A stretch of DNA of 64,000 bases from Piromyces finnis. Its lineage: Eukaryota > Neocallimastigomycota > Neocallimastigomycetes > Neocallimastigales > Neocallimastigaceae. The notes under the pieces were generated by a model. The model made no database searches and was not told the DNA's origin. It worked only from the letters and a program-made list of their open reading frames with translations. How positions within the stretch are numbered: the first letter of the stretch is position 1; each line of letters opens with the position of its first letter. The translations under genes and the position numbers were made by a program. Positions 12,596 through 29,591 of this stretch are shown here, piece after piece. The stretch lies in assembly GCA_002104945.1 (NCBI GenBank), contig MCFH01000035.1:372001-436000 (forward strand), written 5' to 3'.

Positions 12596-14153
12596 ACAGA
12601 TTGAATATGTATTGCTAAATTACATAAATAAATTCCAATTAAGTTAGAAAAAAATATCGAAATATATTTAATAATTTATGTGTTATTTTTTTAGATATTT
12701 AAATAAATATAGAATTATAAATTTATAGAAAAAATATTGTTATTATTGATGAAAATAGAATTATGTTTAGGGACTTATGGTTAATTTTTATTAAAAGGAT
12801 AAAAAGTTTTATTCGGTATATTGTAGAAATATTTTGTTTATAATAATAGGTATTAAGGTACAAGTATATTTTGTAGAAAGTAGTAGTAAATATTTTTAAG
12901 TAAAATTATTAAAAATAGGAATTTATGTATGTGTCAAAATTAGATTAATATTTAGAACAATATAATGTTAAAGGAATGATTCATAAGGCAGATCAATAGA
13001 CTATGTCAGGATAATTTTTTATTCCCTTGGTGTTAAATTATAAAAATTCATAAACCCATTTTCCTATTTACAGTAGTTTTAAAAAATAAAGTAATAATTG
13101 TTTTATAATAAATTAGATGCTGTTGTTTTCAGGTTCTATTAAATTTAAGGATTATTAATAATTCTATTTTTTAAAACAATGATTCCATTTACTTTTTTTT
13201 TTTTTTTTTGATTTGGAACCTTTTTACGAGTCAAACAACATTTTAGCCATCGTCACTTTTTAAATCTTTTACGGATAAGGTTAAAATCCTTGGTAAAATT
13301 TACCCAAAAAAAAAAAAAAAGAATAATAACAGGCATAGATAGTATTGACATAGATTTAAAATTTAAGTCCAAAAATTATAACACATACTAGAACTTTTTT
13401 TTAAATTTATTTATTTTATTTATTTATACTGAAATTCATCCTTTTTTTTTTTTTTTTTATTTGTTTGTTTGTTTGTTTGTTTTAATAAATAAATCTATTT
13501 TTCTATATCTATTTTGAACTTTTCTGAGTTGTTGTTGTTTGGTTTGTTTAGGGGAAGTTGTTTTTTTTTGTTTTGTTTTGTTTTGTTTTTTGGTCTTTTG
13601 AGGGGTTTTATTTTTTAAAAAAATAAAATATTATGATGAATAGTTATCATAGTAAATTTTCTTTTAACTAAAAAAAAATACTACTTAAACATAAAAAACT
13701 TCAAGGTTTCTAAATCTTTTCTTTTAATAACTAAAAATAAAAAAAAAGTTTTGGTCCTTTATTCTTTATCCTTTAAAAAGATAAAGAACTTGTGTAAATT
13801 CACTTTTTTTTTCAAAAGTATATAATATTGGAGAATTAAAATTAAATTTATAAAAAAAAAAAGTCTCCAAACACAAATTTTATTTTATAAAAAATATTTT
13901 TATTATTATTAATTTTTATATATTTTTTATTATAAATATTTTTTTTATAAAAATAATAATAAAATATTAACTGCTGGGTAAATTAATAAAAAAAAGTTTT
14001 AATTATATTTGCATGATAAACGATTTATATATAGTTGATAAGATGTACATATACTATAATTCTATTAATTTATAATAAAAAGGTGGGGATATTTCCTTTT
14101 TCTTAAAAAGGAAAAAGGATTAAATAATAAATGTTTAATGGAATTTAATTAAC
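12596..14153. other. Convergent intergenic region, no gene seen
   Basis: This lies between the 3' ends of RPL12 and LYS1. It holds short G/T-rich simple repeats: TTTG units near 13460-13481 and TTTTG units near 13567-13590. It also has several A or T homopolymers. No gene or structured RNA is recognised. Confidence 0.65.
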
Positions 14154-15178
14154 TTAGAGCTTAGAAGCGTTACCCATGCTGTAAACCTTGTGGATGTAAA
14201 GCTTTTCAGCATCAGTCCAAACACGAGCTTCTTCACGAGACTTGAGTTGTAATAAAGATGGTAATAAATCGTGAACGAATTGTTCACTAGCTTCACGTGG
14301 AAGAAGAGTTGGAAGGTGATCAATAGAGATAATATCACATGGCTTAGAGTTCTTAGTCTTAAGAACAATGCATGGATCATCGAAAGTAGTACAGTAGTTG
14401 TAAACTGGAATTGGGTTGTGTGGGTTAGTAGCATCACAAGAAACATCAACAATGACAGAAAGGTTACGTTCACCATCGAGCATTTCCTTAGTAAGGAATG
14501 GTGGAATTGGCTTAGAAAGGTAAATACAGTTAACGAAAATATCAGCTTCTAAGATTTCCTTGAATGGACCACCACGAGCAGTTTCGTTTCTGTCCCATCT
14601 CATAATGTTAGATTCTGGAATACCGAGAAGCTTGGCCATATCGCAAGCACCGGTACCACAACGACCAAGAGCACCCATAACCATAACCTTTGGAACTCTA
14701 CCAGCCTTCTTGATGGCAACTTGTAACTTAGTCTTAATGTCCTTAACAAGAGCATCTTGGTTTGGATATGGGTTGATTCTTGGGTACTTTTGAATTGGCT
14801 TATCACTGACTTGTTGAAGAGCCCAGGTTAAAGCACCAACAGCACAACCAGAGAAACCAGCGAAGTAACCGAAAGCAGCAACACGACGACCATTCTTATC
14901 TTGTAAGAATTCAAGATCTAATAAAGTACCGTTACCACGCTTGAATCTACCTAAAACATCCTTCCAACCAGCTTGTTGCTTGAAACAGTGAGCAAACATG
15001 ATGTGTTGGTGAATTAATGGACTGTTATCATTTTCTGGTAATTCCTTTAAACCAATGATGTAAGTTTCCTTTGGGGCATTACGCCATGAACCAGCTGGAA
15101 CAAGCTTACAACCAACCCTTTAATAAAAAATAAATTTTAATATATTTTATAAATAAAATGATTTTATTAATAAATGAT

Positions 15179-15210
<32 letters not shown>

Positions 15211-15493
15211 GAATTAATTAATTTATCATTATTCTACTTTTAGTATTAAATATTATTAAAAACAAATTAATTCCTATTTTAATAAGAATAAATTATTCAA
15301 AATATAACTATATTTATTAATATTGATCATTTAATATTTACTTTTCGTATTCAGAGTCATCGAAAATGGAAGCTTCACTTCTTTCAATGGTAACATCAAA
15401 ACCATTGTCAAGTAAAACCTTAGCGTATTGTGGAGTTAAGGCAGCACGTTGTTCGTTTTTCTTAGTTTCAGCACGAAGAAGAATGGAAACCAT
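14154..15493 (-). CDS. LYS1: Saccharopine dehydrogenase (NAD+, L-lysine-forming), 2 exons
   Basis: Exon 1 is 15493-15342 and exon 2 is 15117-14154. The phases join to 371 aa, against 373 in baker's yeast Lys1. The enzyme catalyses the last step of the alpha-aminoadipate lysine pathway: saccharopine + NAD+ + water gives lysine + 2-oxoglutarate + NADH. Visible family marks are RAALTP near the N-terminus, IIGLKELPE with Lys75 and FAHCFKQQAGWKDVLGRF with His94. These two match the yeast catalytic pair Lys77/His96 by spacing. GRRVAAFGYFAGF and the nucleotide-binding segment VMGALGRCGTGA follow. The family is cytosolic or peroxisomal; the C-terminus SKL here is a canonical PTS1 signal, so peroxisomal import is likely. 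Codon bias is that of a highly expressed gene. Confidence 0.98.
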
Positions 15494-18115
15494 TTTAACT
15501 TTTAATTATGTATTTTAATATTTAAATATTAATTAGAATGATTTTAATTTGATTATAAATTTATTTATTTTATCAATATAATAATAAATTGACTATAATA
15601 AACACAACTGATATCTAATATTTATATTTATTTTACATAAATCTTCTCTATTTTACCTTTTATAATAAATAATAAAAAATATTATGTTACAGTTAAAAAA
15701 AAAAAAAGGAAAAATGAAGAATATTTATATAAAATCCATCCTAATGAATAATACAACATTTTATATATTGTAGTAAATATACTTTAATATATAGATCAAT
15801 TAAAAAATGATTCAATTTTAAATGGATAGGAATAAAAAATTCATTAAATACATACATTATTAATGTATTTAAATTATTGTAATGTGTATAATGTAATTAA
15901 ATCTATATGAATAAGATCATCAAATCAAGAGATGTAAGGTATAGATTTTAACCAATAGAATTTAACGATAAGACTTTTTTTAATAGATTGATGAAAAAAT
16001 AAAAATCTTTGATGAAATTTTTATCGCTAGAAAATGAATGCTACAAATACGAAACGGAAATAAATCCAACCTTTTTTATAGGAAATTAGAATATGAAAAA
16101 AGATGATGATGAATTATGACTGACTTTATTTTTTTTCCTACTTTCCCTCTTAAAATATTAAATAAAATAAAAAGAAAAAGATTAGTTTTTTTTTATATTT
16201 CTAAAATTTTAATTAATAATAAAATTTAAAATGTGTTTGTAAGGATTAGGATTTGTTAAATGATAACTTTAAAAGTATCTTTAGGAAAAGATGCTCTTTT
16301 TAATTAATTCTTTTTTTTAAAAAATTTAAACTTTCAAAGTTTAAAACTTCAAATATTAAAAATTCTGTATTTCTCTCACTTGGAAAAAAAAAAAAGAATT
16401 TATAAAATATTAATAAATATTATGAAAATAATAAAATAGTATGAGTATAATAAATATTATGAATATAATAAAAGATTCAAATATTGGAAATTTTGTAAAT
16501 TATAAATAATTATGGATATATTATTATGAATGATTGGAATATTATGAATAATTACGGATATTTAACTTTTGTATGCACATATTAAATAGCAATATTTCAT
16601 ACTTTTATTAGTTTTATAAAAATAATTTAAAAATAATAATAATATCATAGTTTGAAAATGTAAATTTTTTGTTTATTCTATTGTTATTAACAATTTTATT
16701 TTATGGAAAAGTGAGTAGATAATCATATTAGCATACAATTAGAACATGTAGCAAATTTAAATTTAAATCCCTAATTACAACGCACAAAATTTGATAAAAT
16801 TGAAAAAATATTTATAAAAGTTTAAATAAATTTATTTCTTTCATTTAAATTTCCATCTACTGTAAATGGCGTTTTATTTAACTGTTAAACAAAATAGCAA
16901 TAGTTATTTATTTATTTTTTTTAATATCATTACTAATAATTACTAAGAAGATTAAGACACAATATTACATATTGTTATTTAATGGGTTAGATTTTTATAT
17001 TTATTAATAAGGGTTAGAAATAAGTGATTGCCATTCTAAATCTAAAACGAATTTTAATAAAAGTTACTTAAATATTTATAAAATTATTTAAATAAGACTA
17101 TTATAAATTATATAGCATTAAATAATTGCACTACTACTACAAGTATTCAATAATAAATAATATAGATCATATATTTAGTTGTAATATAACAAGTATTAGT
17201 CATACTAAAATTAATCATTTAACTGTAATCCATGCATAAAGCCAATTTTATGAATATTTTCATAATATTTTCATCTGTTATTTGGTAAAATTAACTTTTG
17301 CTATTAAACTTTTATTAAGCAGCAAAATTTTTAATAAAAATCTTTTTAATTTTTACCATATTTTTTGTAAATCGTTTGTTGGCTTGTGAAATTTTACAAT
17401 AAATATTTTATCATTATCATCCAATCATATATTACTATTGTTATTAATGTATACATTATATATATAAGTTCTATGGCAGGGATTATTAAAAGTTTATTTA
17501 AAATTCGTGGCTTTATTAAGTATTATTATTTAATTTTTTTATTTTATTTTAGTTTTTACTAATTAAATAATTTACTATAAAGGAAAAGAAGACATTTTGA
17601 AGATAGTGGCATTTATTTAAATATATATTCATTTGGTAAAGTAGTAAAAGATTTAAACTAAATAAAAACATATAATAATAATTTGTTGAACATGAAAATA
17701 ATTATTTACCAAATATATATAGATATTTTATAAGATTTGAAATTTGAAAATTTTATATTTTATTAAAGAATACTCTTTAATGTTTAATAAAATTATAATA
17801 GTGTTAGCTTAGTTGTTTCTATATTTAAAAAATAAAATTAAGATTTTTATAATACACCAATTAACTTAATAATACTGCGGTTACTATTTTATTTTATTTT
17901 ATTTTATTTTATTTTATTGCATTTTATTTTGGTTTATGTATAAATATAATAACATAATAATATAAAAGTATTGAATGGTTTTAAATATTTGTAAATAAAG
18001 TTAAATAATAATGATAAATAAGTATAATTTATAAAAAGATAATAAATTAGAAAATTTAATAACATTAATTTTAATATATATATGCATTTTTTTTTTTTAT
18101 TTCTATTATAAGACT
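15494..18115. other. Divergent intergenic region, no gene seen
   Basis: This is the head-to-head gap of about 2.6 kb between LYS1 and the metallopeptidase gene. It is A/T-rich, with a (TTTTA)n array near 17885-17930 and a poly(T) just before the ATG at 18116. No RNA gene or conserved promoter motif is recognised. Confidence 0.6.
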
Positions 18116-18816
18116 ATGAATGTTGATACTAATAACAACGAACATATTAGAACCATTAATAGTATACAAAATGAAGAAAATGCAAAAGAGGAAAAGGAAC
18201 ATTCATATTCCCCACAATTTACTAATGTAGAGGATAATGAAATTGTTCATCAAAAAGTATTTTTAGTTATTGGACGTGCAGGAAATAGAGAAACTTATTT
18301 TGAAGGAACTATTGTTGTAAAACATGAAGACTTACCAACTTTACAATATCCAATTAGTAATTCGTAATTATTATTAAAATAATATATTTATATTATTTAA
18401 TTCAATTTTATAAAAATTAAAAAATGAATAAACTTTTACAATATATATTAATAATATATAATATATGTAATTATATATATATATCTAAAGACATTTTAAG
18501 GCATTAGTTATGCTTGTACCTGGATATAATAATTTCTCATTTGAATTTCATGATCCAGTAACCCAAAATTTCTATGTTACAGAATTACATATGTATTATT
18601 TACCATTACTACAAAATCCGCCATTACATCTCGCAATATTAATAGCAAGTGATAGTGAAGAAGTTTTTGATGTTCCTCGTTATAAGGATGAATATTCTGT
18701 TAATGGTTTAGATAAAGCAATTGAAAAATTAAGGTAATTAACAATTTCATTGACATGAAGTGAAAATGTCAATTTTATTTTTACTATCTTACTATCTTTA
18801 TTTTATATTATTATTA

Positions 18817-18859
<43 letters not shown>

Positions 18860-20973
18860 AAGTTATAAATGTTATTAAAATTATTATTAATATTAATATT
18901 TTCTTTTATTTTACTTTTTTTTGAAATTATTTTGTTTATTAAAATAAATGTATATATATATATATTTCTTTTTAAAAGATGTGTTGCTTATATGTGGCAA
19001 GCATTTACTTCTGAACAAATGAATCGCCAAGGATTTGGTAGACGTACATTTAGACTTGAAGAATGTTGGTTAGAGGGTAATATGCAATATAATTATTTCA
19101 GTAACACCATTTTTTTTTTTTTTTTATTATGAATAATTAAATATTTAATAAATTATTTTTAATATATATATAAAACATATTATTAATATGATTGAAAATA
19201 GATACAATACTTCAATCAAGAGAATTATCAAGTACAGCTAAGGTTTATGTTATAAGAACAGAAAAAACTGTAAATGAATTACGTTCAAAAAATTGTAATA
19301 TATATAATGTATTTTTAGAAGCGTTGAAAAATTATGGTTCTCCATTTAATAAAATTTGCTATGTTGCAGGTTTAATTTTGGATAGTCATTATGATAAAGA
19401 AACAGATACTGTTTTAGGTCATCAATCCTTGGGAGGTGGTTCAGGTCATATAGGTTTAGGTATATTTGGTTCACAGCAAATACATACATGGCCAACAAGT
19501 CTTGAGGATATTGTACCATGTTTAACTGATAATACTTCAAATGATCCAATAAGGTGTGGATCAAAACTTGGAGGATGTAAGTATCATATTATAAATAAAT
19601 AAAAAAAAAAAAAATATTTTAAAATAAATTTAGTTTAGATATATAAAGTTAAAACAGCTATTCACTATTAGAGTTGATTAAGTGAATGAGTGAATGAATA
19701 AAAAATAAATAATATATTAATTATTATTATAATTGTTATAATTACTTACTATTTTTATAATAATATTTAATAAATTAAATCTTAAAAAATGTTTCAATAA
19801 CAACAACAATAAAAATCGATAGCCAATTCAAACTTTAGATGTTTTAATTATAGTGCTGGTGCTATGTTACACGAAATAGGTCATTGTTTATCATTAACAC
19901 ATTCACCAACAGGTATCATGAGTAATGGTTATCAAAACTTTAATAGAGCATTTGTTTCTTGGGAACCAGGACGTCGTGGAATAGCACCATCAGAAGAAAA
20001 GGGTGCTCACTGGCATAGATTTGATTGTATTCGATTTAGATATCATCCATGCTTTAGATTACCTAATGATGCTATACAATATAAGAAATTAATTGATAGT
20101 CCAACCTTTTATTATACTCAAACTGGTGTTTCTGTAAAGTCAGAATCCGGTATAATATTAGTGGAATACTGGATAGATAATAAAATTAAATGTTATAAAG
20201 ATTATTCTAGTGATTATTTAGATGAAATTCCAACAGAACTTTTAATTTCGATGAAAGATATCGGTCGATCTAATATCCACAATAAAAAGCTAAAAGTTAA
20301 TATTATATCCACCAATTGTAAATGTACTACGATTGAAGACTTGGCCGGTTTTATTGAGAATAGAAATCCTGAATATCATCGTTTACATGGCACTTTCTAT
20401 AGAAGCTATGAAGTTGGTCTTCATGGACTTGAAGTTGAAAAGCACGATACCCAACCTTTCTCTGTTATATTTAAAACTTCTATTTCTCGCATGGTTCTTT
20501 ACGGTGGTACTTTCTTTAACGGTTTTAAGGTTATATTCTCAAATGGACATGAATCTAGAATAGTTCACCCTGAAGGTGAAAATAAACGCGTTCTTTCTTT
20601 CTACAATAATGATTCTATTTCAAAAATTTATGTTCGTGCAAGTACCTGGATTGATGGTATAGAAATCGAATTGAAATCAGGTGTTAAAAGTGGTTGGTGT
20701 GGTGGTTATGGTGGTGAACTTTACATTCTTAGTCCTCCAGCTCATCATCAAATTGTTGGTTTATACGGTACTGGAAAGAAGGATCATTGGTTAGATTCTT
20801 TTGGTATTAAATATGTTAGGAAATCTGAAAATAATAATATACCATCACCTCTTAATACCATTGAAACACTTCCAGCTTCAGGAATGAATGTAACCCATAT
20901 TATTAATAATAAGTCTACATTTTCATATCATATTCAAGAAACTCAAAACCCAAATGCTATCATTGAAAATTAA
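18116..20973 (+). CDS. Putative zinc metallopeptidase (Metallopep family) with C-terminal jacalin-like lectin domain, 5 exons
   Basis: Exons 18116-18363, 18491-18733, 18979-19076, 19202-19576 and 19823-20973 join in phase to 704 aa. The zinc motif HEIGHCLSLTH (HExxHxxxxxH) is at residues 338-348, with His338, His342 and His348 as presumed ligands and Glu339 as the base. Upstream segments such as WQAFTSEQMNRQGFGRR resemble the fungal YIL108W-type putative metallopeptidases (Pfam Metallopep). About residues 535-660 form a jacalin-like lectin fold, with GGYGGELY and GLYGTGKKDHWLDSFGIKY. There is no signal peptide, so it is probably cytosolic. Function and substrate are unknown for the family. 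A (TTA)n array sits in intron 2. The SHANK-like gene follows in tandem 0.9 kb downstream. Confidence 0.93.
18812..18858. repeat. (TTA)n microsatellite in intron 2 of the metallopeptidase gene
   Basis: An uninterrupted run of TTA units lies in the 245-nt intron between exons 2 and 3. It is noncoding. Confidence 0.9.
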
Positions 20974-21906
20974 ATTCTTAAAGTTGTAAAAAAAAAAAGT
21001 AAAAGAAAAAATATTATATTTAGTATTTAAAATTAAAACTTTTTTTTTTCTTTATCTATTTTATAAAAAATAAATAAATAAATAAATAAATATGATTCTT
21101 CTATATAAATAAATGCATAATAGTACAATTCTTTTTTTTTTTTTTTAACTTTTCAAAACATGAAAAATTTAAATTGTTAATTTTCAAATCTATATAAAAT
21201 TTAATTGTAGTTTATAACTTTTTTCTTTTTTTTTTGATATTTTGTTTAAAATACGTATAGATGAATAAAATGAAGTAATAGTATTTTTCAAAATATTAAA
21301 AATAATGAAAAAAAAAAAAAAAAAATTGTACTATTAATACAAACACTTTTGTGATAATGAAATTTATTAATAAAGTTAATTAAATAATACTATTAAAATA
21401 TAAATGAAAATGAATTTTTCTTTTTTCTTTTTTTCTTTATTTATTAAAATTTATTTTGATGAACTTCTTAACCGAAACTTTAATTTTATTTATATTTTGT
21501 CCATCTGTAGCAAATACGATTTTCAAAAGATATATTTAAAGTTAATTTTTAAAAGTTTTAATAATATATAATAATAATAAAAATTGCGTTTATAGGTTTT
21601 TTCTATTTTTTTTTTTATATTATTTACAGTTTTGTAATTATAATTATTATTATTTTACTAATTATTTTGTGACAATTTAGAATAGATCATTTCTACCAAA
21701 ATTTAAATAAAAAAGAAATACTATAATATTCCGTTTTTATGTTGGAAGCAATAAAAAAAAAAAAAAAATATAGTGTTAATAATAAATGAAATTATATATA
21801 TAAATAACCGAAAATTTTTACAAAGAGTAAAATATATATATATATATATAAATATATAAATATATATATTTCTATACTATAAAAAAAAAAAAAAAAAAAA
21901 AAAAAG
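20974..21906. other. Tandem intergenic region, no gene seen
   Basis: This is the spacer between two plus-strand genes. It contains a TAAA-type run near 21070-21092, A-tracts near 21308 and 21753, and AT dinucleotides and a 25-base A-run immediately before the ATG at 21907. No other feature is recognised. Confidence 0.6.
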
Positions 21907-26306
<4,400 letters not shown>

Positions 26307-27183
26307 AACTTTTAGTAATTTATAAAATAAATGAATAATAAAAAAAAGATTAGTTATTCAATAATTTATTAAATTATTATTTTTAGTAATAATGTTATAT
26401 ATTTTCCTTCTTCCTAGTAAATATTCCTTTTTTTTTTTTTATTTTTAGTTAAATGTTAAATACTTTTTTTTTTAATTTAAAATGAAAATTAGAAAATAAA
26501 GAAAAAGTAAAAAGTAAAAGAACACAAATTCAATTTTTTTTTTTTTTAATATATATAAATTAAAATTTATTAGTTTTATACATTTTTTTTTAAAAAAAAA
26601 AAACAGAAAGAATACTAAAAGTTGATTTTAAAAATTACTTTTTAATTTATTTTTAATTTAATTTTTCTTTTTTTTTTTTTCAAAAGAAAAAGAAAAAAAA
26701 AAAAAAAAGAAAAATGGGATTGAAATATAACTATAGTGTAAAAGATGTGATTTTATAATACAAAAGTTTTTACTAGAAATTATAAATATAAAACTATTTT
26801 TTTTTTCTTTTTGTAAAAAAAAAAAAAAAAAGAAATTATGAAATTATGTAATAAATTATCATTATTATTAGATTATTTACTGCCTATTTTACTACCTAGA
26901 GTAAATTATCATTTAGGTAATTAAACATAATAAATAAATAAATAAAAAAAAAAAAAAACAACTATTTTTAAAATATTAATGATTCTATTATTTTTTTTTT
27001 TATAAAAATAACTTGGCTATTTATGAAACTATGTATCGAGTTTATAAATAATTTGAATAAATAATACTATATAAATAATATTATAGTATATTTTATTTAT
27101 TATTATTATTATTTTTTTTTTTTTTTGATTTTGATTTTTTAAATATTTCATAATAATAATATCTTAATATATTATAATATTAT
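26307..27183. other. Short convergent intergenic region
   Basis: This spacer of 877 bases separates the 3' ends of the SHANK-like gene and the pantothenate kinase gene. It contains several A and T runs and nothing else recognised. Both polyadenylation regions must lie here. Confidence 0.65.
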
Positions 27184-29591
27184 TTATTTAGATAAATTAT
27201 TGAGAAAGAAAGTACCAAGAGCACCAAAATAACCTTCATGCCTTATTTAATGAAAATAATGAATAAAATTTCAAAAAAAAAAAAAAAAAAAAAACATATT
27301 TAATATAAATATTTATAAATATTCTTCTTTTTTTATTAAAAAATCTAAGATTATAATTCTTACTTTAAGAAATGGGCTTGAATTTCACCATGACTCCAAA
27401 AATGAATAGCTTTAGCTAAAGCTTTCATGGCAATAACATTTGATCTGTAGATTTTAAATTTATTTCAATTTAATTTAGAAAAAATCTTAATATAAAAAAT
27501 ATTATAAATATTTTAGATTTTCTACCTTAAGAAATTTCCTGAAAAGTATATTTTAGTTAAATTATATCTCATGGCATTTAAATAGGCTACTTGTCCAACA
27601 TTATTTGTTATCTATTTTATTAAACATTAATTAGATTTTTTTTTTTTTTTTTTTTTTTTGGAATAAATTATTATTTTTTTCTTATTTTAATAGATTACCA
27701 TAACAAGTAAGGCTAAGTTATTTTAAAAAAGAGAAAATACAATAATAAAATTAATAAAAATTATTTACCAATTATTATTTTTTATTCAAGAATTTTATTT
27801 ATTTTTAATATTTTCTTACCATTACATATATCAGCATCACTTGCTTTATCCATTGTACCATTTTTAGCAAATTTACCAAAGAAACTAGCAACCATTTCAG
27901 CTGGTAAATTAAAGGATTGATATTCTCCTCCATATATATCACTATATTATATATTTAATATTTATTAATATAAAGATAATTGTAAATTTTATATTCTATT
28001 GAATGTCAATGATTAATTATTTACCCAACGAGCTATTTATTATTAAATAACATGAATATAAAATTATTATTTAGTTTTAAATTCTCAGGATATGTAATTA
28101 TAATTATTCATATTATATATTCATATTATTTACCATATTAACATTAGAGGAATCTCCTTCTCTACTAGCTTGTAAAGCTTCATCAAAACTATTGATATTC
28201 GTTAAAGCTCTAACTAAACCAAAGAATGTTGCTCCACCAATACCACTACCAGAAACTCTTTCAAATGTATTTTCATCTTTTACATGCAAAACACTTACAC
28301 CACTACCAACATTAACTAATAAGTAGGGGAAAATAGATTTTTTATCGGCGTCGTAAACATCTGGAATTGGTTTATCACTAATTATTGTATTATCAATTTT
28401 ATAATGATAACTTTCATTTGGTGAATATTTTAATAAGGCATTTAAACCAGTTAAGAGTGATTTACTTTATAAAGTATGATTTATATTATTTATATATTAT
28501 ATTATATTATTATTATTAATCATGATTAATGTTATTATGATATTGTTAATGATAATTAATGTTAGTTTTATATACATGATAATCTATTTAAAATAAATTA
28601 TAAATATTTACAATTCATCATATTTTTTAATTTCAATATCATAATGTTCTCTGAAATATTCTTCGAATTTGTAAGAACCACCTCCTGTACAACTAATTTG
28701 TTTAATATTTTTTATTATATCATTTTGAAATATAAGTTCAACAGCATTTTTTACTCTTTGAGTTTCAAACTATATATATACATTAAATATATATATTTGA
28801 TATATTATTAAATTATAAATTAGTCTAATGCCAACTATTAAAAATAATAAAAATAAAATTTAATTATTATTTATTTTTATAAATTACCAATATGAAATGA
28901 ATGCATCCGTTTTTAGTTTTAATAGATTTGTATCTATCACGAATACCACTGAAACCTATTATACAATGATTATATGAATTAATAATTGTATTATTATCAT
29001 ATAAACATTAATAATATTGTTAATATTTTTTTTTCTTTTTTACCATAATCTTCAGTGGAAAAAATGTTATTTTTAAGACTATTGAATAATTCTTTTATTT
29101 CATTATTATCAAAATTTTCGATATTACAATCATAAAATATTATCTATTATTTATATAGATGTAAAATTATAGGATACATTTAATAATAATAGTAATTTTT
29201 TTAATTCATACTTATAAACTATTTATTCTATAAATAAATTATTACTTTGCATAATGAACCACCAATATCCATTGCAAATAAAGAATCTAAATTATATTGT
29301 TTTGTATCAAGTTCAATTAAATCTTCATAATTTTCAATTATTCTAGCAAAAGATTTTAATGCTACTTGATGTTTAATAACTTCATTTAAAATATCATTAT
29401 TTGAAGAGCCTGTTGAATGTTCATTTGTGGCTATATTTAACATTATATTATTATATATAAATTTAATACATACTTTAAATTATATTTTAATTAATTAGAT
29501 AATAATAGAAATGTTATATACTTTTATTGGTAAACTTTTTGAAGGATTTTTCTTCATTATTAATATTGTATGATTTATTAATTGTTGGCAT
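27184..29591 (-). CDS. Type II pantothenate kinase, 12 exons with two micro-exons
   Basis: Exons in transcript order: 29591-29522, 29430-29246, 29143-29044, 28955-28888, 28769-28612, 28464-28134, 28032-28025 (8 nt), 27941-27820, 27712-27699 (14 nt), 27611-27526, 27444-27364 and 27241-27184. All junctions are GT...AG and all phases agree, giving 426 aa. The product phosphorylates pantothenate with ATP, the committed step of CoA synthesis, in the cytosol. Family marks in order are AMDIGGSLCK (to residue 85, phosphate-binding loop), CTGGGSYKFEEYF, FPYLLVNVGSGVSVL, SGSGIGGATFFGL, DIYGGEYQSF, FSGNFLR, FWSHGEIQAHFLKHEGYFGALG. The 8-nt exon (CTCGTTGG) restores the residues between NVNM and DIYGGEY, and the 14-nt exon gives ALLVM before the ITNN segment. 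Both fit the family alignment, so I regard them as real. Confidence 0.95.

Noticed and set aside
18869-19132. Single 87-codon ORF starting at 18869
   Set aside because: Only 18979-19076 is exonic; the rest is hydrophobic intron translation.
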